Part shown: piece after piece, positions 1 through 5,963 of the stretch
How positions within the stretch are numbered: the first letter of the stretch is position 1
Layout of the letters: the number at the start of each line of letters is the position of its first letter
From: JAPLGE01 sp964355545
Lineage (GTDB): Bacteria > Bipolaricaulota > Bipolaricaulia > UBA7950 > UBA9294
DNA: 8,812 bases
NCBI GenBank assembly: GCA_964355545.1
Contig: CAYHEK010000064.1
Coordinates: 1-8,812 of the forward strand
Reading direction: 5' to 3'
The notes under the pieces: generated by a model
What the model was told of the DNA's origin: nothing
The model's database searches: none
What the model saw: only the letters and a program-made list of their open reading frames with translations
Made by a program: the position numbers and the translations under genes

Positions 1-950
1 TCGGGTTTCGCCCCCCGTGCCTCGGCGAGCTTGGCGAGGAACGAGGAGGCTTCGGCGGCGTTCACCCCGCGCAAGCGAAAATCCTTCTTCCCCAGGCGCA
101 CGACGAGGTCCTTTCCTCGGAGGGAGAGGTGGATTTGGTCCAGGCTGTGCTCGCGGCCGACCCCGAAGGCGCCGAGGGACCTCTTGATCAGCCGGTTCGC
201 GGCTCCTGCGATCGCTCGCTTGAGGAGGGCGGAGAAGGCCCTTTCACCCTCGCCTTGGGAGGTCTTGATCCTCCCCAGAGCCTCCGAGACCTGGTCTTGG
301 ACCTCCTTGGTCAGCTCGACGACGACCGTCCCTCGGTCGGTCAGGATGAGGGTCACCCCGTCCGCCGCGTCCGAGAGACGGGCGACCTCGCCCATCCACG
401 CTACCTCGTACAGGGGTTCCGTTCCGACCCCCTTGAGGTCCCGCTCACCTAGAGGGAGGTAGCGGAGCCCATTCGGGAGGGGAGTCAATTCCTTGATTCT
501 CTCCGTGACGAGGATCTGCCCGCCCTTGGCGAGGCTCGAGATCCGCTGAGCGAGGTTGACCGAGTGCCCGATCATGTCGGACTCGGTCATGATCGGTGTC
601 CCGCTCGCAAGGCCGATCCCGACATCGATTCCCTCCTCCGGGGTCTCCAGGTTACAGCAGCGGATCTCCTCCTGGATCCTCATCGCCGCCTCGATCCCGT
701 CCACGGGTTCCGGAAAGGCGGCGATGATCCCGTCGCCCATCGTCTTCACGAGGATCCCGCCTCGCTCCTCGATCCTCTCCTTGAGGAGGCTCTCGTGGCG
801 CTGCGAGAGGCGCCAGGCGGCGCGGTCGCCCCGCCGGGCCGTGTACGAGGCGAAACCACGGATGTCGCTGAACATGACAGCGATCTCCTCGTTCGCCTCC
901 ACCTGCGCGCGGATCTGCTGGCGATTCTTTAGCGTCGTGCTCCACGACAT
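1..950 (-). CDS. Class III adenylate cyclase, soluble (C-terminus cut by window edge)
   Basis: It likely converts ATP to cAMP in the cytoplasm. 316 codons are visible and the frame stays open to the left edge, so the C-terminus is missing. The catalytic domain spans about residues 20-165 with almost nothing before it: no membrane segment or N-terminal sensor. All six class III catalytic positions are present: metal aspartates D29 (in MFSDIRGF) and D73 (in VKTMGDG), adenine-specifying K69 and D125 (in SDMIGHSVN), and transition-state N132 and R136. The K/D pair predicts ATP rather than GTP as substrate. Residues about 175-316 match no domain I recognise; two strand-rich blocks end in a helix-like segment, which could be PH-like, but that is a guess. 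The ATG at 950 is the only canonical start after an in-frame stop at 990-992, with a GGGGGG run just upstream. The gene is divergent from a cyclic-nucleotide-binding protein. The family and active site are secure; the regulatory input is unknown. Confidence 0.9.
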   Translation of the reverse strand, partial: MSWSTTLKNRQQIRAQVEANEEIAVMFSDIRGFASYTARRGDRAAWRLSQRHESLLKERIEERGGILVKTMGDGIIAAFPEPVDGIEAAMRIQEEIRCCNLETPEEGIDVGIGLASGTPIMTESDMIGHSVNLAQRISSLAKGGQILVTERIKELTPLPNGLRYLPLGERDLKGVGTEPLYEVAWMGEVARLSDAADGVTLILTDRGTVVVELTKEVQDQVSEALGRIKTSQGEGERAFSALLKRAIAGAANRLIKRSLGAFGVGREHSLDQIHLSLRGKDLVVRLGKKDFRLRGVNAAEASSFLAKLAEARGAKP

Positions 951-968
951 GGCGTGATTCCCCCCGGA

Positions 969-998
969 TTGGAAAACGGCTCGTCCGCATTATATCAT
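969..998 (+). promoter_or_regulatory. Promoter for the CNB / MBL hydrolase / gatB cluster
   Basis: TTGGAA (969-974) can serve as -35 box. Two overlapping -10 candidates follow: TATATC (991-996, 16-bp spacer) and TATCAT (993-998, 18-bp spacer, 5 of 6 matches). The transcript would start near 1004, about 34 nt before the ATG at 1038. The -10 overlaps that of the divergent cyclase gene. Confidence 0.45.
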
Positions 999-1016
999 GC
1001 GAAACAAGATGGAGAA
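989..1016 (-). promoter_or_regulatory. Extended -10 promoter for the adenylate cyclase
   Basis: On the minus strand, positions 997-989 read TGATATAAT: a perfect TATAAT preceded by TG in extended -10 register. The possible -35 box (TTCTCC, 1016-1011, 16-bp spacer) matches only 3 of 6, which is acceptable for an extended -10 promoter. The predicted transcript start near 982 gives a leader of about 30 nt before the ATG at 950. It overlaps the rightward promoter. Confidence 0.55.
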
Positions 1017-1024
1017 CCTGACGA

Positions 1025-1030
1025 AAGGAG
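1025..1030 (+). promoter_or_regulatory. Ribosome binding site that fixes the CNB protein start
   Basis: AAGGAG lies 7 nt before the ATG at 1038. It favours this start over an in-frame GTG at 954, which would place the promoter region inside the gene and add an N-terminus unlike the family. Confidence 0.75.
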
Positions 1031-1037
1031 TGAGGAT

Positions 1038-1457
1038 ATGGATGAGAAGGAGACTCTTGCCCTCCTCAAGAAGGCGCCGCTCTTCTCGCGCCTAGGCGAA
1101 AAGGGGCTGAAAGCGATCCAAAAGACAGCAACGGAGAAGGAGTTCCGGAAAGGGACGAAGATTGTCGCCGAGGGGAGCGCGGGGGTGGGGTTCTACTTGA
1201 TCCTCGCAGGGAGCGCCGAGGTCTCGCGGAGCGGGGAGAGGCTCGCCAAGCTTGGGTCGGGGGCGTTCTTCGGGGAGATGTCGCTCCTCGACGGGGAGCC
1301 CCGCTCGGCGGACGTGATCGCCCTCGAGGACACGGCCTGCCTCGTCCTCTCCCCGTGGGCGATGAAGGGGATCGTCGCGGCGAACCCGGAGGTCGCTCTG
1401 GGGATGCTCGAGGAGCTCGCTCGGCGCCTGCGCGAGACCGATCGTGCGCTGAGCTAG
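1038..1457 (+). CDS. Stand-alone cyclic-nucleotide-binding (CNB) domain protein
   Basis: A 139-residue protein that is essentially one CNB domain of the CRP/PKA-regulatory-subunit fold, probably a cytoplasmic cAMP receptor. After a short N-terminal helix (residues 2-31), the beta-roll includes GFYLILAGSAEV (51-62) and a textbook phosphate-binding cassette, FGEMSLLDGEPRSADV (78-93). In that cassette E80, R89 and S90 correspond to the ribose- and phosphate-contacting residues of CRP. A C-terminal helix (about 117-138) ends the protein. There is no helix-turn-helix, kinase or channel domain, and CRP-type regulators are about 60-70 residues longer, so it cannot act as a normal CRP activator. The effector must be a partner protein, possibly the hydrolase encoded 4 bp downstream or the divergent cyclase. 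An AAGGAG site supports the start. Domain identity is very secure; function as receptor is inferred. Confidence 0.9.
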   Translation: MDEKETLALLKKAPLFSRLGEKGLKAIQKTATEKEFRKGTKIVAEGSAGVGFYLILAGSAEVSRSGERLAKLGSGAFFGEMSLLDGEPRSADVIALEDTACLVLSPWAMKGIVAANPEVALGMLEELARRLRETDRALS

Positions 1458-1461
1458 CGAG

Positions 1462-2196
1462 ATGGAGAGGATCGCCGTCACCTGCCTGGGGTCGGGGGCG
1501 GCGCTGGGACGGGGGCGCTTCTGGAGCTCGCTCCTCCTGGACGGAAGGGTCCTCCTCGGACTTCCCCCAACGACGGTCCCGCAGCTTGAGCGCCTGGGGA
1601 AGGACCCCGCGGCCATCGACTACATCTTCGTCTCCCACCTCCACGCCGACCACTACTTTGGGCTCCCTTTCTTTCTCCTTCTCTTCAGTTACCTTTACGA
1701 GCGGGAAGAGACTCTCTACATCATCGGGCCTGTCGGGATGGAGGAGGCCTCGGAGAGACTGTACGACCTCGCGTGGCCCGAGCTCCGGAAGAGTGGGATC
1801 GTGCCGCGGGTCCCGGTCTCGTTCATCGAGGTGAACGGGGAGGGGCGCTTCCGCGCCGGCGACCTCTTCTTCCAGGCCGTGAAGGTGGAGCACTTCGGGA
1901 TGGACGCCTATGGGTTCCGCTTCCCCTGGAAGGGTCGCGAGGTCGCGTTCACGGGGGACACCGGCGACTGCCCACAGCTTCGTCACCTCCTCGACGGGGC
2001 TGACCTTGTGATCACGGAGTTCACGCACGCCTTCCGCACAGAGGACACGGGCCACCTGGGCGCGGCCGAGGTCTTGCGCCTCACCGAGCGGCTCCGCCGG
2101 CAGGGGGCCACGGTCCTGGCGACTCACCTCGGAGGGGATCCGGACCCGATCGAAGGCCTGATCATCTCCCGCGACGGAGAGACCTACCTCCTGTAG
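1462..2196 (+). CDS. Metallo-beta-lactamase-fold hydrolase, RNase Z-like
   Basis: A 244-residue cytoplasmic metal-dependent hydrolase. Metal ligands are all recognisable: HLHADH at 59-64, H144 (VEH), D166 (GDT at 165-167), H198 (TGHLGAAE) and H222 (ATHL). The opening VTCLGSGAALGRGRF and the IIGPVGMEEA segment (87-96) are RNase Z-like. It is shorter than usual RNase Z (about 300 residues), and the usual acidic/cysteine LiDcG stretch after the first strands is replaced by LLGLPPTTVPQLE, so 3'-tRNA processing is not assured. RNase Z relatives include class II cAMP phosphodiesterases; the adjacent cyclase and CNB genes make cyclic-nucleotide hydrolysis a reasonable alternative, though the class II signature after HxHxDH is not matched. 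It starts 4 bp after the CNB stop with only a weak Shine-Dalgarno, suggesting translational coupling. Fold is secure; substrate is unknown. Confidence 0.85.
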   Translation: MERIAVTCLGSGAALGRGRFWSSLLLDGRVLLGLPPTTVPQLERLGKDPAAIDYIFVSHLHADHYFGLPFFLLLFSYLYEREETLYIIGPVGMEEASERLYDLAWPELRKSGIVPRVPVSFIEVNGEGRFRAGDLFFQAVKVEHFGMDAYGFRFPWKGREVAFTGDTGDCPQLRHLLDGADLVITEFTHAFRTEDTGHLGAAEVLRLTERLRRQGATVLATHLGGDPDPIEGLIISRDGETYLL

Positions 2197-2212
2197 GAAC
2201 GCAAGGAGCAGG

Positions 2213-3634
2213 ATGAGGACGCGGATCGGCTTGGAGATCCACGCGCAGCTCCTCACCCAGACGAAACTCTTCTGCGCCTGTTCGGCGCGCTACTTCGGAG
2301 CCCCTCCCAACACCCTCACCTGTCCGGTCTGCCTGGGGATGCCCGGGGCGCTGCCGGTGCTGAACCGCCGTGCGGTGGAACTTGCGATTCAGGTTGGCCT
2401 CGCCCTCGGGTGCGAGATCGCCGTGGTCGTGGCGTTTGACCGGAAGAACTACTTCTACCCTGATCTCCCCAAGGGGTACCAAATCTCGCAGTACGAGCGG
2501 CCGATCGCGCAGCGCGGGTCGCTTGAGATTACATCCGCGGGGCGAAGGACGCGCGTGCGGATCCGACGGGTTCATCTCGAGGAGGACGCGGGAAAGCTCC
2601 TCCACACCGAAGATGGAAAGACCCTCGTCGACTTCAACCGCTCCGGCGTTCCCCTGGTGGAAGTCGTCACCGAGCCGGACCTCGCGACGCCCGCCGAGGC
2701 GCGCCTCTTCGTCGAGGAGCTGCGGAGGATCCTCCGCTACCTCGGAGCGTGCACGGGGGACATGGAGGAGGGAGCGCTCCGCTGCGACGCAAACCTCTCC
2801 GTGAGCGAGGGGGAGGCCCTGGGGAGGAAGACCGAGGTGAAGAACCTGAACTCCTTCCGCGCGATCGAGCGTGCCCTGTGCTTCGAAGAAGAGCGCCAGC
2901 GCAGGCTCCTTGCCCGAGGAGAGAAGGTCGAGGAGGTGACTCTCGGGTGGGACGAGCGCCGCGGAGAGGCCTTCCCCATGCGTTCCAAGGAGGAGGCGGA
3001 CGACTACCGCTACTTCCCCGAGCCGGACCTCCCTCCCCTCGCGATCGACCGGGGGTGGGTGGAGCGCCTGCGGGAGGGGATTCCCGAACTCCCTCAAGCG
3101 AAGCGCGCGCGGTTCCTCTCCCAGTACGCGCTACAAGAAGAGGAGGCGGGTGTCCTCGCGGACGAGCGGGCCCTCGCCGACTACTACGAGCGGGTTGCAG
3201 CCCTCTCCGGCGACGCGAAGCAAGCGGCGGGGTGGATCCTCTCCGAGGTCCTCCGCCTCGTGAAGGGGAGGGGAGAGGGCCTCGCGGAGATCCCGCTCTC
3301 GGCGGAGGACCTCGCGGCGCTCGTCGGCGCGGTCCGGGCCGGTCGGATCACCCGCACGAGCGGGAAGGAGGTTCTGGAAGAGGCGTTCCACACGGGGAGG
3401 CCTCCCGAGGAGATCATCGCCTCCCGCGGCCTCTCCCGGATCGGCGAGGACGAGGCGCTCCTTCGCGTCGCCCGCTCGGTCGTCGCGGCGAACCCGCAGG
3501 CCGTCGCCGACTGGCGTGCCGGGAGGACTCAGGTGATCGGGTTCCTCGTCGGGCAGGTGATGAAGGAGACCCACGGCCGGGCGGACCCGAAGAGGGTCGC
3601 GGCCCTGATCCAAGGGATCGTGGAAGGGGCTTAG
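2213..3634 (+). CDS. gatB: Aspartyl/glutamyl-tRNA(Asn/Gln) amidotransferase subunit B
   Basis: 473 residues, the usual GatB length. With GatA and GatC it forms the GatCAB complex, which converts Glu-tRNA(Gln) and/or Asp-tRNA(Asn) to the amide forms. GatB is the kinase/transamidase subunit that binds tRNA. Visible signatures are the N-terminal GLEIHAQLLTQTKLFC, zinc-binding cysteines C21, C23, C37 and C40, the DRKNYFYPDLPKGYQISQYE block, and MRSKEEADDYRYFPEPDLPP (in the latter half of the catalytic domain). A YqeY-like C-terminal tail domain follows over roughly the last 150 residues. AAGGAG (2203-2208) sits 4 nt before the ATG. It is third in the CNB-MBL cluster, 16 bp after the hydrolase stop, and converges on tdk with a 10-bp gap. 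gatC and gatA, often its partners in an operon, are not in the window. Confidence 0.97.
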   Translation: MRTRIGLEIHAQLLTQTKLFCACSARYFGAPPNTLTCPVCLGMPGALPVLNRRAVELAIQVGLALGCEIAVVVAFDRKNYFYPDLPKGYQISQYERPIAQRGSLEITSAGRRTRVRIRRVHLEEDAGKLLHTEDGKTLVDFNRSGVPLVEVVTEPDLATPAEARLFVEELRRILRYLGACTGDMEEGALRCDANLSVSEGEALGRKTEVKNLNSFRAIERALCFEEERQRRLLARGEKVEEVTLGWDERRGEAFPMRSKEEADDYRYFPEPDLPPLAIDRGWVERLREGIPELPQAKRARFLSQYALQEEEAGVLADERALADYYERVAALSGDAKQAAGWILSEVLRLVKGRGEGLAEIPLSAEDLAALVGAVRAGRITRTSGKEVLEEAFHTGRPPEEIIASRGLSRIGEDEALLRVARSVVAANPQAVADWRAGRTQVIGFLVGQVMKETHGRADPKRVAALIQGIVEGA

Positions 3635-3644
3635 GGCGGCCCCT

Positions 3645-4238
3645 CTAGCCGCGCGTGTAGCAGCTCCGGCAGCGCGCCTCGTAGGTCCCCACACCGCCGA
3701 CCTGGATCACTGGGTCATCGGCCGGGGCTGGCCTCCCGTCGATCAGGCGTTGGCTGCGCGTCGCCACCTCGCCGCACTGGGTGCAGACCGCGTGCAATTT
3801 GTCGACCTGATCGGCGAGGGCCATGAGGGTCGGCATCGGGCCGAACGGTTCCCCGGCGAAGGTGAGGTCGAGTCCGGCCACGATCACCCGCTTCCCCATC
3901 GCGACGAGCGCCTCGCAGACCTCGGGAAGTCTCTCCGAGAAGAAGTTCCCCTCGTCGAACGCGACGACCGAAGACGTGCGCAGGGCCTCTTCCCCGACCG
4001 CCGCGGTGAGAATGGCGAGTGATTCAGAGCCTGGTTCGAGAGGGTGAGCCTCGAACTCGCGGCCGTAGTGGGTGACGACCGCGCGCGCGCTGTAGCGGTT
4101 GTCGATCGTCGCCTTGAACAGAAGGACGCTCCCGCGCGCGATCCGCACCCGCTCGAGCCGCCGGATCAGCTCCTCGGTCTTGCCGGAGAACATGCACCCC
4201 GTGATCACCTCGAGCCTCCCCATCGCCTTCTTGGACAC
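3645..4238 (-). CDS. tdk: Thymidine kinase (type II, TK1-like)
   Basis: 197 residues, complete. It phosphorylates thymidine (and deoxyuridine) with ATP to feed dTMP salvage in the cytoplasm. The P-loop GCMFSGKT is at 14-21, Walker B / catalytic base FDEGNFF at 94-100 (D95, E96), and VAGLDLTFAGEPFG at 120-133. A zinc site is formed by C152/C155 and C190/C193, and the thymidine-binding lasso is near VGGVGTYEARC (180-190). The usual DEaQFF is DEGNFF here, with the catalytic glutamate kept. The start is GTG, chosen because an AAGGAGG-type site precedes it by about 5 nt; an ATG five codons later is too far from that site. It is the last gene of the ABC transporter operon, starting 9 bp after the binding-protein stop. 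The operon link suggests co-expression with uptake of a pyrimidine-like compound. Confidence 0.96.
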   Translation of the reverse strand: MSKKAMGRLEVITGCMFSGKTEELIRRLERVRIARGSVLLFKATIDNRYSARAVVTHYGREFEAHPLEPGSESLAILTAAVGEEALRTSSVVAFDEGNFFSERLPEVCEALVAMGKRVIVAGLDLTFAGEPFGPMPTLMALADQVDKLHAVCTQCGEVATRSQRLIDGRPAPADDPVIQVGGVGTYEARCRSCYTRG

Positions 4239-4240
4239 CT

Positions 4241-4249
4241 TCCCTCCTT
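4241..4249 (-). promoter_or_regulatory. Ribosome binding site for tdk (GTG start)
   Basis: The minus strand reads AAGGAGGGA. It overlaps the TAA stop of the substrate-binding-protein gene (4250-4248) and places the tdk start at the GTG of 4238-4236. The overlap favours translational coupling along the operon. Confidence 0.75.
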
Positions 4250-5201
4250 ATCGGCCGCTTAAGAGATCGTCCGTGTACAGCTCCTCGAGTGGAAGCTCTC
4301 GCTCGATCACTCCGCTCTGAAACAGGTACGCTTGTACCCGGTTCCACTCGTCCGGGTCGTCGTGGCGAGCCCCGCGGGCGTAGAGGGGGAGCGTCGCCGC
4401 GTACGAGCGGCGGTTGAGCTCGTCGTCGAGGTCCGGATGCGTCCGGAGGAAGGCGGCGAACGCCTCTTCCGGATGGGCCTCGGTGTAAGCGATCCCCTGG
4501 ACGAGGCCGCGGACGAACGCGCGCAGGTCCTCGCGGCGGCCGCGGAGAAGCTCTGGGTTCGCGACGACCACGACCTCGTAGGTCTCGGGGACGCAGTAGT
4601 CCTCCTGGGCGAAGTAGACCGGCTCCCGGCCGAGGAGCTCGACCTCGATCGGCTCGAAGTTGCGGAAGGCGCCGATCGCGTCCACTTGGTGGGAGAGGAG
4701 CGCCGGGACCGTTCCGAGCCCCACGTTCACGAGCTCGACCTCGCCTTCCCCCACCCCCGCGCAGCGGAGGACCGTCCGCCACAGGACCGGCTCGAGCGGG
4801 GCGAGGGAGTAGCCGATCTTCTTGTTGCGCAGGTCGGAGGGGGTCTTCACCCCGTACTCCTTGAGGGAGAGGAGCCCGCCGAGCGAGCGGTCGATCAGGG
4901 CGGCGGTCGCGATCAGGGGGAGACCGGCGGCTCGGGCGATCAAGAAGTTGATCTGGGGAGTCAGTGCGAGCTCGACCGTGCGCGCCGCGGCGAGCTTCGC
5001 CGGGTCGCTCGGGTCGCCGGGGACGAGGATCTCGACCTCGATCCCCTCTTGGGCGAAGAACCCGCGCTCGAGCGCCGCGTAGAGGGGGACGTGATTGGGG
5101 TTGGGGAAGAAGTCAAGGAGGACACGGACCTTGTGAACCCCACACCCGACGAGACACAGGGCAATAAGCGCCCCGGCTGCTAGACAAGCGACCCCCCTCA
5201 C
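4248..5201 (-). CDS. ABC transporter substrate-binding lipoprotein, NMT1/THI5 (ThiY-like) family
   Basis: 317 residues. A short signal peptide ends in a lipobox, LVGC, with lipidated C20, so the mature protein is anchored outside the cytoplasmic membrane and delivers ligand to the permease. The family mark is DFFPNPNHVPLYAALERGFF (30-49), the NMT1/THI5 opening seen in ThiY (formyl-aminopyrimidine thiamine precursor) and related RibY (riboflavin) proteins. A second lobe with IGYSLAPLEPVLW and the later DAIGAFRNFEPIE region fits a periplasmic-binding fold. The CCCFC motif of the yeast THI5 enzyme is absent, so this is a binder, not a synthase. The start is the GTG at 5201, overlapping the permease TGA stop in GTGA; longer versions of the frame run into the permease gene and lack a signal peptide. 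Ligand is inferred only as a pyrimidine, flavin or similar small ring compound. Confidence 0.88.
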   Translation of the reverse strand: MRGVACLAAGALIALCLVGCGVHKVRVLLDFFPNPNHVPLYAALERGFFAQEGIEVEILVPGDPSDPAKLAAARTVELALTPQINFLIARAAGLPLIATAALIDRSLGGLLSLKEYGVKTPSDLRNKKIGYSLAPLEPVLWRTVLRCAGVGEGEVELVNVGLGTVPALLSHQVDAIGAFRNFEPIEVELLGREPVYFAQEDYCVPETYEVVVVANPELLRGRREDLRAFVRGLVQGIAYTEAHPEEAFAAFLRTHPDLDDELNRRSYAATLPLYARGARHDDPDEWNRVQAYLFQSGVIERELPLEELYTDDLLSGR

Positions 5202-5896
5202 CGTCCCGGCCCCCTTTCTCCCCGCCTCCGCCAGCGGAGGAGACGGCGTTCGATTATGCGGACGAGCCCAAAGAGGAGCAAACCGAGGAGGGTGAGAAGG
5301 AGGAGCGAGGCGAAGACGAGGTCGACGCGCAGGAGTGCGTTGGATTGGAGCATCAAGTAGCCAAGCCCCCGCTTCGCGCCGATCCACTCTCCGATCGTCG
5401 CCCCGACCACGCTCAAGGTGACCCCGACCTTCAGGCCGGAGAAGAGGGAAGGGAGGCTCGCCGGGACGCGCGCCATGCGGAAGATCTGCCACTCGCTCGC
5501 CCGCAGGGAGCGGAAGACGTCGAGCGTCTCCCCTCCCACGGAGCGGAGGCCGTCGACCCCGCTCACCGTCACGGGGAAGAAGACGACGAGGGCGGCGACG
5601 ATCGCCTTCGGCCAGAGGCCGTAGCCGAACCAAAGGACAAGGAGGGGCGCGATGGCGAAGATCGGGACCGTCTGCGAGGCAACGACGAAGGGGTAGATCG
5701 CGCTCTCAAAGGTCGGGAAGTAGAAGAGGAAAAGGGCGAGGGCGATCCCACCGAGAGTTCCCAAGAGGACCCCCAGCACGATCTCGAGGGCCGTCGTCCC
5801 GGCGTGGGAGAGAAGGAGCGGGAACTTCGTGAAGAAGACGAGGAGAATGCGGCTTGGAGCGGGCAGGATGTAGAAGGGGACCCCAAAGGCGCGCAC
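5198..5896 (-). CDS. ABC transporter permease (SsuC/ThiX type), 5' end unresolved
   Basis: The inner-membrane channel of the importer. From the first canonical start (GTG, 5896) it is 232 residues: about five hydrophobic segments, including 33-60, 65-90, 96-113, 155-172 and 194-214. The coupling (EAA) loop lies at about 120-155 (GGETLDVFRSLRASEWQIF and following) and docks onto the ATPase. A basic tail ends the protein. The family normally begins with an extra membrane helix ending in a WE pair before the PxYILPxPS block. Exactly that (IGLLLLLLLAWEAV) is encoded in the same frame at about 5938-5894, upstream of this GTG. No ATG, GTG, TTG or CTG occurs in frame there, so the true start is not settled: an ATC start, a frameshift from the ATPase frame, or a sequence error are options. 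The stop overlaps the binding-protein start. Confidence 0.88.
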   Translation of the reverse strand: MRAFGVPFYILPAPSRILLVFFTKFPLLLSHAGTTALEIVLGVLLGTLGGIALALFLFYFPTFESAIYPFVVASQTVPIFAIAPLLVLWFGYGLWPKAIVAALVVFFPVTVSGVDGLRSVGGETLDVFRSLRASEWQIFRMARVPASLPSLFSGLKVGVTLSVVGATIGEWIGAKRGLGYLMLQSNALLRVDLVFASLLLLTLLGLLLFGLVRIIERRLLRWRRRGERGPGR

Positions 5897-5963
5897 CGCC
5901 GCCTCCCAGGCAAGGAGAAGAAGGAGGAGAAGCCCGATCGGGCGGGCGTGGCGCGCGATCGAC

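Noticed and set aside
954..1037. Longer CNB protein starting at a GTG at 954
   Set aside because: It would overlap both promoters, has no ribosome binding site, and adds residues unlike the family; the ATG at 1038 has AAGGAG at good spacing.
1066..2256. Long open frame on the minus strand (about 396 codons) opposite the CNB and MBL genes
   Set aside because: Its product is Arg/Pro/Ser-rich without any motif, while the plus strand carries two genes with complete active-site signatures. It is a by-product of GC-rich codon use.
3625..3644. Inverted repeat AGGGGC / GCCCCT between the convergent gatB and tdk stops, as a two-way terminator
   Set aside because: The stem is only 6 bp with an 8-nt loop and no T-run on either strand; in such GC-rich DNA this may be chance.
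2749..3648. Open frame of about 299 codons overlapping gatB in another plus-strand frame
   Set aside because: The product is Gly/Arg/Pro-rich low complexity, and gatB across the same bases is an unambiguous full-length gene.
4248..5633. Longer binding protein starting inside the permease gene
   Set aside because: The added part is Arg/Pro-rich shadow sequence of the permease; the GTG at 5201 starts a proper signal peptide with lipobox.
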